Part shown: positions 1-11,449 of the stretch, in pieces
Numbering within the stretch: position 1 is the stretch's first letter
Layout: each line of letters begins with the position of its first letter
DNA from: Xestospongia muta
Lineage: Eukaryota; Porifera; Demospongiae; Haplosclerida; Petrosiidae
Assembly: GCA_963693285.1 (NCBI GenBank)
Contig: OY848918.1
Coordinates: 4,407,876 to 4,471,875 of the forward strand
Length of the DNA: 64,000 nt
Reading direction: 5' to 3'
The notes under the pieces: generated by a model
Databases searched by the model: none
Told to the model about the DNA's origin: nothing
Seen by the model: the letters and a program-made list of their open reading frames with translations, nothing else
Translations under genes and position numbers: made by a program

Positions 1-150
1 ACATTTTATGATATGGATTATAACAATCATATTTACATTGAGGAATATGCTGTAAAACTGACTGATAAATCAGTCACTAGATGTAAATGCCTTGCTTCGC
101 ACTCCCTCTCTAACCTCCATACCAAGTACATCATCATCACTGACTATTAA
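1..150 (+). CDS. Possible 3' end of a coding exon, partial
   Basis: The frame starting at base 1 stays open for 49 codons and ends at TAA (148-150). It has no in-window start, so it would be the last exon of a gene lying to the left. The residues include tyrosine-containing stretches (IYIEEYAV, HTKYII), as in a cytoplasmic tail. No family is recognisable. In DNA this AT-rich a chance frame of this length is quite possible. Confidence 0.2.
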   Translation, partial: TFYDMDYNNHIYIEEYAVKLTDKSVTRCKCLASHSLSNLHTKYIIITDY

Positions 151-702
151 TATTATGTCTCCATCACCTACTGAACTATGTACAGACTGTGATAATAGTA
201 TGCTATAAAACATACTGATCTGTCTATGACATTATGTTACTCTATACTAGACATTGTAAAGTAGTAGTAGTAAGTTAATGTTCTATGACATATGGTATTA
301 GTAAATGTAATTGAGGTAACATTCTTAACCTCTTTGATAGACATATATGGTTACAGAGCCAGTTAAACAATGTAATAATTGATATACAGTATTATATTTT
401 CTTAATTACATAATATCTTTACAAACCACATCCTATCATTCCACCCACCACTATTAATTACAAACCCCACCCTATCATCTCATCTATTAATTTTATGGAC
501 TAACATACCTACTACTACTACTACTCCATCTTCCACACCAAGTGTGTCTTCAATGACAAATACACTAATATATCACTTAATGTATTGTGTATTATAATTT
601 GAGAAAATTGAAATTTAATATTATATCACATACCTGACCAAGTATTATCTAATGATCCTATTGCTCCACCTACTCTCCATTCTACAGTACCATATATTAC
701 AG
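151..702. other. Gene-poor stretch with a possible S/T-rich exon
   Basis: No convincing gene. Around 507-570 the + strand reads a Thr/Ser/Pro-rich stretch (PTTTTTPSSTPSVSS), the type of sequence used as a receptor stalk, and it would fit upstream of the tail exon at 703. A splice acceptor (TTACAG) ends at 702. The rest is AT-rich and without features I can support. Confidence 0.3.
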
Positions 703-1010
703 TAGTACATGAGACACTAATAATGGAACAATATAGTTTAGTACAACAATATCAGTCTTCATATTTAGTAAATGGACCATCTAATGAGGAATATACCAGA
801 CTTAATCATAATGTACATGCTAGTACTCAACTTTATGATCATACTCAACATCCTCATTCTCATACTTTAACACCTATTCCACCTATGTATTCTACACTAC
901 CTACTAATGTTGACATGACAAGTCATATATCATCATCTGACAGTCAGTACTCTACTTTGTCTAATAAAACAAGTGATAAATTAACTATTAAGAAGACAAC
1001 AAGTCAGTAA
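703..1010 (+). CDS. Terminal exon of a receptor: tyrosine-rich cytoplasmic tail
   Basis: An open frame runs from a splice acceptor (TTACAG before 703) through the ATG at 723 to TAA at 1008-1010. The roughly 100 residues are hydrophilic and carry a series of tyrosine motifs: YSLV, YLVN, EEYTRL, MYSTLP and QYSTLS. Three of these fit the loose YxxL pattern of ITIM-like or SH2-docking sites. There is no hydrophobic segment, so this would be the intracellular end of a membrane receptor whose TM and ectodomain exons lie upstream, perhaps outside the window. It lies on the strand opposite to the receptor genes that follow. It may instead be a chance frame, but the density of spaced tyrosine motifs argues for a real tail. 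Confidence 0.4.
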
Positions 1011-1514
1011 ACATTACTATATAGTAGATATTATATTATATTTATTATATTAGAGTTAACTCATAAAGATCTAGTTACTTATGTTGCTCCACATGTAACT
1101 ACAAAACTACAAGAGATAGGTACTGCCCTAGCACTAACTCCAACTGAGCTAGATGACCACTGGTGTGTTCCACTGGTATGAGACTAAGAGATGTACATAT
1201 ACCTGGGACTAAATGCTAATGATATTAAGATCTAGCTATAAATAAACTTGAACTAGCTGACCTTTTAGAGATAAAGATGCTTAATGACTATATCAACTGT
1301 AGTACTTGTTTGTGTGTGAAGTTAATGACTACACTAACTGTTTGAGTGTGTGTTTGTATATATTGTGTATATATTATGTTGTTTTATCATTTAACTTATT
1401 ATCTTGTTTTGACATTGATAAATTATTATAAATAAATAAGATCATTTGGATTAAAAAATGGTTTTAGTATAACAGTTACCAAGTAAGCACACACACCACA
1501 CACACTTATATTAT
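1011..1514. other. Intergenic, contains a dispersed repeat
   Basis: No gene seen. About 1148-1240 is a diverged copy of a sequence also present at 5948-6030 (shared core: ggtgtgttcca, gagactaagagatgt, aatgatatt). The rest is AT-rich 3' flank of two convergent genes. Confidence 0.4.
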
Positions 1515-3756
1515 TTACTGCTTTATCACACCATATGCAGCACATGTGTTCATCTCTAGTTCAGTAGTAGGTAGTGTATTAGTGATAATATCAACATACT
1601 CATAGTGAGGTATAACTTGATGAGGGACAGTATCTGTTAGTGGATTAACAGGAGATGGTACAGTACCTACAATGGATAATACCATTTACAAACTATTCCC
1701 ACTGTTAGCATTACCTTGTCTCAGTGACTTAGTTCTTCTTATCCAACATATCACTATATGTACTAGTACAGTACATACCAGTATTAGAACTGACACACCC
1801 ACTAGACTACCTATATATTACATATAGTATAAATAGTAACATATAAAGTTTTTCAACTACATTATGTATGGTTCTGGTAATATATTGAAGCTTGAATATA
1901 ATGTAATATAATATTGAGTATATGTACATATAATATTATTATGAATTAGTGAAGTTAGTTCAAGTATAATATTATTTTGATAGACTTTTAGTCAGAGATA
2001 TAGTTTTTTGTTTGCCTTTCCTATTGTAAGCTTTTAAATATAAATAAACTTTTCATTATAAATTACATACCTCCTAATGCAGCTGTTACGTAACTTGTGT
2101 TCTTATGAACATGTGTATCTGTAGGACATGTGACAAATAATTGAAAACATCTTATGGTAATAACATATTTGTGTTACACTGACTTGGATAATCAGTTATT
2201 CCTTTAGTTACTATTACTGTAAGAAATGGTACAACGGCCACAGGAGGAGATGGTTCTAATCCAGTAATAGTGATATTAGTAAATGATATTGCCCAGTCAT
2301 CTGATAATGTATCCTCCTCTTCAATATCATATACATACATATTATATATACCACTAGGTATATCATATGTACATCCAATTACTGTACTAGTACATACTGG
2401 AGAACACATCAATGATATGTTAGTACTGTAGGTAGAGGAGGTTAATGAAATAAGACAACCTTTAACAATAGCTCCTCTTATAAAATGACAGCTGTAACAT
2501 ATTCTACCAATATTAATTAGGTCATTATATAGAGTAGCTTCAGTAATATCGTATGTACCTAATCAATGAGAAAATATTTGTAAGTCATTTATAATGTACT
2601 TACTTAGTACAGTTGATTCTGTTACATCAATAACAACTCCACTTGGTAATGATAAACTCATTCTTGTCTTCCATATTTTATTCTCAGTTATATTTACAAT
2701 ATAGATAGTAACAACAATAACTCCTTCATCAGTTATAATTATTGGATTATTTAGAAATATAGAAGAATTATCTTCATTGTATATAACAACATTTAGTTGA
2801 CCTGACTCCACTGTGTCTGGACATTGTTGAAGTTCCTAATATCACAAACATGAGGTACCTAGAGATATCATAATGTAACTTACCAAATCATATATTGTTA
2901 TATTTAGTATCCAACTATTAATTGATCTGATAAATGTAGTTGTTAAAGTACTTATATTAACTAAAACCAAAGTAACAAATTATACTTTAGTAACCATAGT
3001 GATAATACCTCCTGGAACATGTAGTAATGTAGTAGTTATCTCTCCTTCTCCAGCTGAATTATTACAGGCTACACTAATTGTATAGTTACCAAATTGACTG
3101 GGACAATAGTTGTACTTCCATATTGTAGAAGATGTAGTGTTCTGTGCAAGTAGTTCTCCTCCATAAGTAACATTGACGATATAACCAGGTATGGATACCA
3201 GAGAGAAGGGAGGAGTCCAGGAACAGTTTATATACTGACTTTGTACACGACATATCAAGTTGTTAACAGCAGCTAGTTCACCTAATGAGAGGAGATATAA
3301 TGACATATATCAGAGAGTGTGTTACCTTGTATTTTCAGAGTAGCTAGTTCACTGTTGTTACTATAAAGATTACCATCAACAAGTCCTGAGGCAATACATC
3401 TCACTACTGTATTGTTATATTGAGGATATCCAGGTATGATAAGACTGGATTTAGATGATCCTGCTCCATTTGTAACAATACCAAGTTTAATAATGGCATT
3501 GTTAGTAGAACCTGTTCCATTTATATACCAAGTAATACCCACACCATTATGATCTACTGAACATTGGTAATGTGCTAATTGATAGACTCCAATGTTAGGA
3601 GATGGAGTAAATATGAACTGAACAGCTATATAATAAAACTAAATAAAATAGTACATTAGTTATTAATATAATCATACCTGTACATTTTAATATAATAGAT
3701 ACTAACAATATCAGTAGTAGCCATGTTGTCTTCACTAGATCCATATTGAGGTCCAT
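1515..3756 (-). CDS. Ig/FN3 transmembrane receptor with tyrosine tail, best preserved copy
   Basis: Exons, read on the minus strand: signal peptide (3744 or in-frame 3756 to 3678; MDLVKTTWLLLILLV), Ig domain (3625-3326; cysteines in AHYQCSVD and VVRCIAS), FN3-type domain (3281-3009; INCSWTPPFS, NYTISVACNNSAGEG), a linker exon (about 2968-2884), extracellular exons near 2840-2608 and 2556-2150, a juxtamembrane exon (2118-2071), a 96-bp TM exon (1810-1715; GVSVLILVCTVLVHIVICW then basic IRRTK) and the tail exon (1666-1515; YEYVDII, AAYGVIKQ, stop). Nearly all junctions have GT..AG and phase 1, so domains are modular. The only weak point is the donor of the 2556-2150 exon: its frame stops near 2152 unless a weak GTCAGT donor is used. 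Likely a type I plasma-membrane receptor; the ligand is unknown. This family is repeated across the window. Confidence 0.75.
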
Positions 3757-5152
3757 ACTGAGGTTGTCTTTACAACAAATGTGTTATGAAAATTGTAATA
3801 TATTTAATATCATTTATTTGAATTATCTTGTCATGTTATTATCAATTGTTACACATTGTGTAATATATTTAGTTAATGTTGTCATTATGATATTGTTAAG
3901 TTTATCAATCATTACTAATAAATTTATAGTATAACAAGTACATGTTTTTTACTCTGTCCTTATACTTTAATAACTAAGAATTATATCTTGTAGTACACTA
4001 CGGTCATCATGTCTGCAATATAACTGGTCAAATAAGTACTATTTGATATAATCTTTCTTGTAGTCACACCAAGGGAATAACTGTATTTATGAGTGTAAAA
4101 AAATTGACAACCTAAAATCCACACTGTAACATAGGATCACTTACCTCTTAGTACAGATAGTAATGTACTACATATCTCTTCTTCTCCAAAAAGTATACAA
4201 CAAATCCCATACACCATTTACTATCTTCTAGTCAGAGTTAGTATCTTTATGACATGGGATGGAATGCTTATTGGCAGCTGCTTATAGGGTAGGCCAGAAA
4301 TTAAAAGGCTCGATAATGGTGTAGACTGATTAATAATTAATAACAGCTAGTCAGTAAATTAGTAACAAATATATAATGATATGTGTGTGGATTGTATGTA
4401 AATAACATTGTTAATGGACATTATAAAGTATATCTCTTAAAATTATGGTTTATAAAGTTTATAAAATTATTTATGTATATTATAGTAGGTTACTAACCAC
4501 ATGTAAAGAATTCTACTATAATGTACAATATGTACATTATAGTAGTGCTCTTTAAGTGAACTTAATAATTTATTATAACAATAATTATTGAATCTTTCTA
4601 GCAGTGTGACTTCTGTAGAAGATACATGAAAACATGATAGATAACAAACCACATACATGTAATAACTTGTCATACATGTACATAATTTTATATACCTTAT
4701 ATAGAGTTAATATATAGAGTTATATTTACATGTACCTGGGATGTTCATATACATGTACATAGTATAATTTATTTGCTCAAGCTCCCAATATGCTGGTTCA
4801 CTAGTGATATTAACAAAGTCCTGAATTTGCTTGCAGTCTACTGTATGAAGGAATGATAAAAATATATTTGTTCTAATTATAGTTTAGATGACAGTCACAT
4901 CAATAATATGATATAGTGAAAGTGAAAAGTGGTGTCAATTTTTAAGATATATAAACATTAGTTTCATGGTACTCACTACCACTCACTGTAGTTACATATA
5001 ATGTTATAAAGTTACCCTTTGTACATTTAATGTTGCCAGTTGAGTATATCTCATATCATAACAGTTACCTAAGGAGAGATAAACATAAAATAACATTACT
5101 GATTAGAATTAACAAGATTATAATTGAAAGGAGATACTTTAAGTTGATGACA
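3757..5152. other. Intergenic flank of the receptor gene
   Basis: No gene I can support. It should hold the promoter of the minus-strand receptor that starts at 3744/3756. Two stretches (about 4140-4195 and 11990-12055) resemble each other and the FN3 exon end (tctctccttctc), so they may be decayed receptor exons. Several palindromic acatgta tracts occur at 4670-4770. Confidence 0.3.
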
Positions 5153-5269
5153 CTAGTACACCAACTTCATTGCTCCAATTACTATTACCAATCCGATACC
5201 TATACTTAGTACAGAAGCAACTTTAAGTGAATAAAAAAAATTTTTGTTTTTACTGTGAAACATTTTCAT
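5153..5269 (-). CDS. Small ORF or exon with one membrane helix
   Basis: ATG at 5269-5267 opens 38 codons ending in TAG. A basic N-terminus (MKMFHSKNKN) is followed by a hydrophobic helix (VASVLSIGIGLVIVIGAMK). It could be a small membrane peptide, or the TM exon of a decayed receptor, because a CTTAAAG acceptor-like site lies inside it. No homology is recognised. Confidence 0.25.
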   Translation of the reverse strand: MKMFHSKNKNFFYSLKVASVLSIGIGLVIVIGAMKLVY

Positions 5270-5299
5270 CATATTACACTCCTTTTATGGTAGTTCATT

Positions 5300-5473
5300 C
5301 TCCCTCCCTAAACAAAACACCAGATACTAGGTCATACTCTCTCACTAAACAAAACACCAGATACTAGGTCATTCTCTCTCACTAAACAAAACATCAGATA
5401 CTAGGTCATTCTCCCTCACTAAACAAAACATCAGATACTAGGTCATTCTCTCTCACTAAACAAAACATCAGAT
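5300..5473. repeat. 37-bp tandem repeat, about 4.6 copies
   Basis: The unit (ctaaacaaaacaccagatac followed by taggtcattctctctca) is repeated head to tail with few mismatches. A single partial unit recurs at 12832-12853, so the sequence is also dispersed. Confidence 0.85.
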
Positions 5474-6388
5474 GCATTAGCTTTAGTTATAAATTCATCC
5501 TTTATACACAAAAAAGAAAATTGGTCATTGATAATGTATACTTGCCCCCACAATTTTGTCTCTTATAAATATCAGTATTGCTACAGATCATTACTTAACA
5601 GTGACTGTGATTTAAATATTTAAAAGAAGGTTATCAAACTGATCATAGAGATACTATAGTGGAGTGATCCCAGGCTATATAAAAAGTTGTGTAATTTCTG
5701 GCCATACTACATGTAGCTGTGTACATCTGTTAAGCAAAGTGTTACAATAAGAAATATAGCTTTTTTTTTGTCATAGTAGTCAATAAAAACAAATAGTGGG
5801 TATATTGATATCACAATAGTTACCTAATTAATTTATTATATGTCCATATCTAATTAGATATGTTTGTCACACTATAGTTTTTACAAAATTGAAAATCTAC
5901 TTATCATGTTGCCTCACCCTACCTTCATTAGTGAGAACCATCAAGGTATCACTGGTGTGTTCCAACTCTGGCATGAGACTAAGAGATGTCCATGTACGTG
6001 GGATACATTGTTAATGATATTGAGATCATAAACAAGAACATATTAATAAATTATATAGTAAAGTGAGTAATTAAAAACAGTTGTCAATAAAAATGTATGC
6101 ATTGTTCATCTTTTTGTATTGAAATCTCATGGATAGATCAACAATGACAGAACAAGGAAAAACAAATGTAGTATATTCTAACAAGTTTTATAAATTATAA
6201 AAGGAGAGTTGTAAAATATCGAGAATTTAAATACTAAAAAGATTATTAGCACATTCTATTCCAATAATCTATTAAGCGCTAGCTGACGGTGTTGTCTTTC
6301 AGTTTCAGAGAATAAGAACAGTATACAAATTCAAAAAAATTATCTGATAAATAAGAAAATATTAACTCTTGGACTTCTATTTATATAG
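5474..6388. other. Intergenic, dispersed repeats only
   Basis: No gene. It includes the second copy of the 1148-1240 repeat (5948-6030) and, at about 6290-6375, a diverged copy of the segment found at 48165-48240, 51410-51500 and 57825-57900 (core: acagtatacaaattcaaaaa). Confidence 0.4.
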
Positions 6389-6620
6389 TTAATGAGACTG
6401 AATTATCAACCCACATTATTGAACATACAGATGACATATACTCCTTCCTTACTGATGGGATGGTATATATGATATTTTTGATCATCATTATCTGAGTTAC
6501 TTTATACAGTTGTCTGAGTCATCGGCTTATAGATTTGCAGAAGATGGACAATATAGTAAAGACACTGTCATGATCATTACCGTCCAATCAATGTGTTTGT
6601 TTAGAACTTGTACTGTTAAA
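6389..6620 (+). pseudogene. Broken copy of a + strand exon of unknown family
   Basis: After a TATATAG acceptor the frame reads VNETELSTHIIEHTDDIYSF.. then LTDGM and runs into a stop near 6490. Homologous and better preserved copies are at 52233-52432 and 58217-58482. This copy has an altered stretch (ttttgatcatcatt) that breaks the frame. The function is unknown. Confidence 0.4.
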
Positions 6621-6691
6621 TGTTGATTCATAAATCAACCAATTCTAGAAACTGCTTGCAAAGATGAGGAGTATCAAATAAATATATTATA

Positions 6692-6740
6692 ATGAGAACA
6701 CAGTTACTAGCTATACTGTTTCTTATCTCTGTTACATGTA
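6692..6740 (+). CDS. Orphan signal-peptide exon
   Basis: ATG at 6692 opens a typical signal peptide (MRTQLLAILFLISVTC) and reaches a GTATGC splice donor after phase 1, the same phase as the receptor signal exons on the other strand. Related copies are at 15463, 52547 and, decayed, 58538. Without a splice the frame ends four codons later. No downstream + strand ectodomain exon is visible before the opposing receptor tail at 6945, so the exon seems detached from its gene. Confidence 0.45.
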
Positions 6741-6944
6741 GTATGCTATTATAAGGAATAGTCTCATTATATACATCTGAGATAAAATCTGTTATTATTC
6801 ACTTGTCTCAAGCACTTTTTAATACTGAAATCTGTTTATAATAAATTATAAACACAAATAAGAAAGAAAATAAGTTTTAGTTTTGTGCGTATAATAGTAT
6901 GCATGATTTTAGTAATGTTTAAATATTACATTACACTATATGGT

Positions 6945-7193
6945 GTACATGTGTTCATCTCTAATTCAGTAGTTCAGTAGTAGGAGTGATCATCTCAGCA
7001 TTCTCATATTAAGGAATAACTTGGTGGATTAACAGGAGATGGTACGGTACCTACAATAGATATACCATTTACAAACTATTCCCACTGTTAGTATTACCTT
7101 GTCTCAGTGACTTAGTTCTTCTTATCCAACATATCACTATATGTACTAGTACAATACATACCAGTATTAGAACTGACACACCTACTAGACTAC
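6945..7193 (-). pseudogene. Receptor TM + tail cassette B, tail broken
   Basis: The 96-bp TM exon (7193-7098) is intact, with donor and acceptor, and nearly identical to that of the 1515-3756 gene. The tail exon (from about 7052 down) has a deletion after the VPSPVNP segment and an in-frame TGA soon after, so the tyrosine motifs are lost. No ectodomain exons follow to the right. Confidence 0.7.
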
Positions 7194-7461
7194 CTATAAT
7201 ACAGTATTATATATATTGTTATTATAGTAAGGTAAATTACATTACTACATACTAGTCCGTGTATTATCAACTAGTTTATTTACTATAATATAAAGATATA
7301 AAGTCAGATCATGTGACATATGATTTATTCATTAAAATATTATTTTTACTTACAAATCAAATAGTCATATACTGTTATAGTAATTGCTGATCTAGACAAG
7401 ACAGACCAATCAGTAAGAATATATACATATAATGTAATATATGAATGATGATATAATTTTA
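7194..7461. other. Short flank between receptor cassette and retroelement fragment
   Basis: Only the 5' side of the cassette is seen, including a diverged remnant of the juxtamembrane region (about 7350-7385, caaatagtcatat), which also occurs next to the cassettes at 20280 and 59195. Confidence 0.3.
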
Positions 7462-7620
7462 ACAGGATACACTAAGTCTGTCATAAAAAATTGTGTTAAC
7501 TGTCGAAAGGAATTTCTTGCACCTTTAGAGGAGACAAATTGCATACTACCAGATGATAAAATAGTTTATTACCAAGATCCAATTCTTGAGTGCCCATTTC
7601 GTGATGAAAGACAATTTTGA
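7462..7620 (+). pseudogene. Possible retroelement integrase zinc-finger fragment
   Basis: An open stretch encodes KSVIKNCVNCRKEF, then LPDDKIVYYQDPILECPF before TGA. The CVxC pair followed by a leucine/proline segment recalls the zinc-binding H2C2 end of BEL/Pao-type integrases. This is a weak, memory-based match; the fragment has no flanking long terminal repeats that I can see. Confidence 0.25.
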
Positions 7621-9056
7621 TTTCAATTAAATCTGGACTTTAGGCCAGAGTTTGTATACTTTAAGAATTAAACTACTTCGTTATCAATGTCCTAAATTTA
7701 ATATCATTGAGTTTATTAATTAAAAATTAGTTTTTCATAATTTCAATGTCTTGTAATAAGTGCAAAAATAGCTGGAGTTTTTTATTTGGTGTAGTGGGTG
7801 TGCCAATATTTTCATCAAACTTAAACTTCTCAGCATAGACTTTTAAATTCATTCAAACATAAAGATGATTTGTTTCTGTAATTATCTCCTGCATATTGTA
7901 ACAATGCATAATCGAGCATGCATTTGTAGTCTGAGGTCCCTAGTTTAAGTTTTAAATTCATTATGACTTGAAACGTATAACACTTATTATATTGTTCTGG
8001 TAAAAATAGTGTTGTAATTGTTTAACAATAACTAAAACTAAAACCAATTTTGTAAAAGGGAAATCATTATTGTTAACAATAACAAAACTATAACTAAAAT
8101 TAGTTAGAAATCATTAACAAACAATAACTAAAACAAAAATTGCAGCTCTATACTAGTAAAATAAGAAAAAATTATTAACCCGTTGATGTGTAAACAAGGT
8201 GCATAGACCTATTGAATGGTCAAAGAACTTTTACAATACCACAGGTCATCACCTGACTTGACTGTTTATATGAGGATTTATTTGTTTCGTTCAAAAGGAG
8301 AAGAACATTATAAAGGAAAAAGAGTCAGTTTTGGCAAAGTCAAAAAGGTCCCAATGTAATTTTACTTAAACATTTGACATTGTACATTTGGCACTTAAAT
8401 GTTATCCTTTAAAATAGACTTTCATCAATAACAATAACAAAGATTTGATTCACTAACAATAACTAAAGCAAATACTCACATCAATTTTGTGAACAATCAA
8501 TAACAAAAACTAAAATTCAAACAAATTTTGTACAATAACAATAACAGTAACTAAATACAAATTCAATACTTTTACAACACTAGGTAAAAAATGAAGTATT
8601 TCAGGAATTCCACCTATAGTTTCACAACATTTGCTTCTTCTAATATTGTGATGATTTCAGTCATTTACAAGAACATCTAGTTCCTTCTCAATTATTGGTC
8701 CAAAGCAATAATGTGATGTCTCACTATAAATTGACTAAAAATTGATTGAGTAATTGCTAAGTATTAGTATTATGAACTCACAGTGTGCATTCCAAAGAAT
8801 CATCAAAGCAGCCATTGATTTGTAAATCCTGGCAATTTATTATAAAGAATTATAGCTCCTCTAAATGCAAGATTTAGCTTGCATGGAAAAATTAGATCCA
8901 CCAGTCAGTCAATTTGCATCTCAAGAAGGCCCACCAAGCTTCAATTCTCTATATAATTAGCAATATTTTTAAGTTTCATTTAGTTTAGTTTAAGTTTAAG
9001 CTTCATTCATAATAAACTAATCATAAAGTTTATGAGAGTTTAATAACAGCTTAAGA
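7621..9056. repeat. Gene-free stretch with an irregular AACAATAACTAAAA repeat field
   Basis: Between about 8020 and 8560 the motif aacaataactaaaac and variants recur many times at irregular spacing, separated by ordinary sequence. No ORF or RNA gene is evident. 8560-9056 shows nothing recognisable. Confidence 0.5.
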
Positions 9057-9096
9057 ATGCTATTCTCGAAAAGAAGGAATCTTTCTTAAAAGCTAT
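9057..9096 (+). pseudogene. 40-bp exact fragment of the glycosyltransferase gene
   Basis: These 40 bases are identical to 9691-9730 inside the glycosyltransferase gene that starts 230 bp downstream. The sequence on either side is unrelated. It is a displaced scrap of the gene in its own 5' flank. Confidence 0.85.
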
Positions 9097-9325
9097 ATAA
9101 AGATTGCTGTACTGGTCCACATTCCATTGATTCCAATGCGACTATAAGTCTAGTTTGCTTCTAGAGCCTCTTTCGCCCTTCAGCTTATCAAAAAGGATGT
9201 GAGTCTAGCTAGCTATAGTCACATGATAGCACTTTTGTTATGATAAATGAAAATACGGAGGTTCACGGATGGAAGAAACAGACTAGACTACGTGATTTAT
9301 AGTAGCTATTACCTACTGTAGAACT

Positions 9326-10807
9326 ATGGTTGGACGTTGCAAGGGTCTGTATTCGATTTTATTCCTATTTATTTTCATTGTAAATATATATTTTATTGTG
9401 ACGTACTATCATCCAAAAGAGCTGAGTAATTGGTTAATAGAGAACATAGTGCAACTAAGAAATGACGAACAAAATCGAAACTGTTCAAATATAGCAGGCT
9501 TACAAGAGGACTGTTTTCCACTTGTCAACTGGACATTATACACAGGTAAATCGACACATCAAGAGATATCGCCATTAATTCCCAAAGATCTCAAAGAGGC
9601 TGCTATGCTTTTCAGGAAAAATAGCCAGATTTTACGTAAAACATCGCCGACCCAACTACTAAGAAAATTACTACAAGGTCTGCCGTTGTCATGCTATTCT
9701 CGAAAAGAAGGAATCTTTCTTAAAAGCTATGAGAATTTGTTAACTACCCTCTCTAACTACACTCAAATATACCAAAATCTGTCGAAAGAAAATTCAAGAA
9801 CCACTAGAACATTGGTATGGCAATGTCATATTGACCAGGTTTGTGGTGGAATAGCAGACAGATTAAGAGGTATGACATTTGCTTTGTTTTTAGCTGTATT
9901 TAGTAGAAGAAAATTGGTGTTAGACTGGAAATCATCTTTTGAAAGCCAATTATTCAAACCCAATCTAATTAACTGGGAACCGGACAATGCCCTCCTTCAG
10001 ATAATAAAGAATCCTAAAAATATTGTTAAAATTCACGTGCAGTCAACTACTAAAGATCCATACTTGTCTAAGTCTAAAAGAAAGTGGAAAAATTACCTAC
10101 ATATAATAGGTGGTAATCAGCCTCATGTTGTCATGGTAACTAACGTTATGATGATAGCTCTTACAACTAAAACATCTATGGCCAACCACCATTGGTTAGC
10201 TGAAGGAGTTAAATCAGCAGGACTATTGAACCTATCCATTAGCAACCTAAATGGAATTATTGGAATAGCTTTTAGGTATTTGTTCCAATGGGACGAACGC
10301 TTCTTAAGGGAACTCTCCAAAGCAGAGGAAATTTTAAAGTTGACTAATCAACCTTATATTGGAGTTCATGTAAGAACAGGTTTTTATGGTGTGAAATATG
10401 TCCAAGATTTTCAACATAAAAAATTGATCAAAGATGAACATGTTTGGAAGTCTGTGTTACAATGTGCAGTGTCTATAGCTAACAAGTTTCTAGGTAATAA
10501 TAGTCTTCTATTTTTAGCTACAGACTCCAATGTAGTCAAGGAAATGGCAGTCAGTACATATGGGATGAGATTTCGATCACTTAATAACTATCTTGCACAT
10601 GTCGATAGGAAAATAAAGTTACCAGGTAGACAAGAAGAAGGAGCTCTATATACTCTAGTTGATTTGTTTCTTCTTGGACAATCGTATGTGTTGGTAAGAG
10701 GAGATAGTGGATATCCATGGTTAGCTAGTCTGTTGTGTGGTCTACCTAAAGAACATGTTATTGATGGTAGTAATTGCAAAGTGTATGATGATAGTGTTGT
10801 ACAATAA
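9326..10807 (+). CDS. Fucosyltransferase-like type II membrane glycosyltransferase, copy 1
   Basis: 493 residues in a single exon. A short cytoplasmic end is followed by a signal-anchor helix (about residues 9-27) and a luminal domain with several N-glycosylation sequons (NWT, NYT, NLS): the layout of a Golgi enzyme. Motifs: CGGIADRLRGM (about 172-182), a glycine-rich GDP-sugar loop like those of alpha-1,2/1,6 and O-fucosyltransferases; GVHVRTG (about 345-351), resembling motif I of that superfamily; FLATDS (about 395-400), like the LATDD motif of FUT8/NodZ enzymes; and DLFLLG...GDSGYPWLASL near the C-terminus. These suggest GDP-fucose as donor, by inference; the acceptor is unknown. The start ATG is supported by alignment of all four copies. 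Confidence 0.6.
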   Translation: MVGRCKGLYSILFLFIFIVNIYFIVTYYHPKELSNWLIENIVQLRNDEQNRNCSNIAGLQEDCFPLVNWTLYTGKSTHQEISPLIPKDLKEAAMLFRKNSQILRKTSPTQLLRKLLQGLPLSCYSRKEGIFLKSYENLLTTLSNYTQIYQNLSKENSRTTRTLVWQCHIDQVCGGIADRLRGMTFALFLAVFSRRKLVLDWKSSFESQLFKPNLINWEPDNALLQIIKNPKNIVKIHVQSTTKDPYLSKSKRKWKNYLHIIGGNQPHVVMVTNVMMIALTTKTSMANHHWLAEGVKSAGLLNLSISNLNGIIGIAFRYLFQWDERFLRELSKAEEILKLTNQPYIGVHVRTGFYGVKYVQDFQHKKLIKDEHVWKSVLQCAVSIANKFLGNNSLLFLATDSNVVKEMAVSTYGMRFRSLNNYLAHVDRKIKLPGRQEEGALYTLVDLFLLGQSYVLVRGDSGYPWLASLLCGLPKEHVIDGSNCKVYDDSVVQ

Positions 10808-11449
10808 TTTATCATTTGCTATTATTATGCAATTGGTGAGAATTATGAAGTATGTTTCTATAGTTAACACTAAGAATGTGGAATTGTTGAAGCATACCGG
10901 TGGTTACTCCATACAGGTCTTAAGATACACTTCATTGACTAAATTTACAATAACAATTGTTTAGTTTATATAAATTAATTTATCTTTAAATATATAGGAA
11001 TGTTTGATTTGGGTTAATTTGAACATATCCCTGTTATTTTTGACGTTTTTATTAATAGAATTCACAAAGCTATACACTCATATAAATTTATGCGTGAACT
11101 AATATTAATTACAACAGAAGGAGAGTATATTTTATCTAGTGTATTATTTTGATGATGTATAATACTTCCCATGATGATATGGACAGAATTATCATACTGT
11201 TGAGTGGGTACAATATTTAATGACTTGACTTTACAACAGTCTGGTAGTTAGCTTTGCTGTCAGTTTAGAGAATTGTTGTTTAAATTGCTGTTATGATCAT
11301 AATAATTATGAATATGTGCAATCAAAAAATTCAGCCGTCATATTAAATTAGTGACAATATAATTATTTTTAGGTGAGATATCTATTTTGACATGCATAGC
11401 AGTCATTTGTCACATCATTTTTGATTAAAAACTTTGTAAAAGGCTATAA
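10808..11449. other. Intergenic, nothing recognised
   Basis: 3' flank of the glycosyltransferase gene. The first about 150 bp resemble the 3' flanks of the other copies (tttatcatttactatcat, ttggtg). No gene or structured RNA seen. Confidence 0.4.

Noticed and set aside
10123..10320. Antisense ORFs repeated in each glycosyltransferase copy
   Set aside because: They are conserved only because the sense strand is conserved; no independent evidence.
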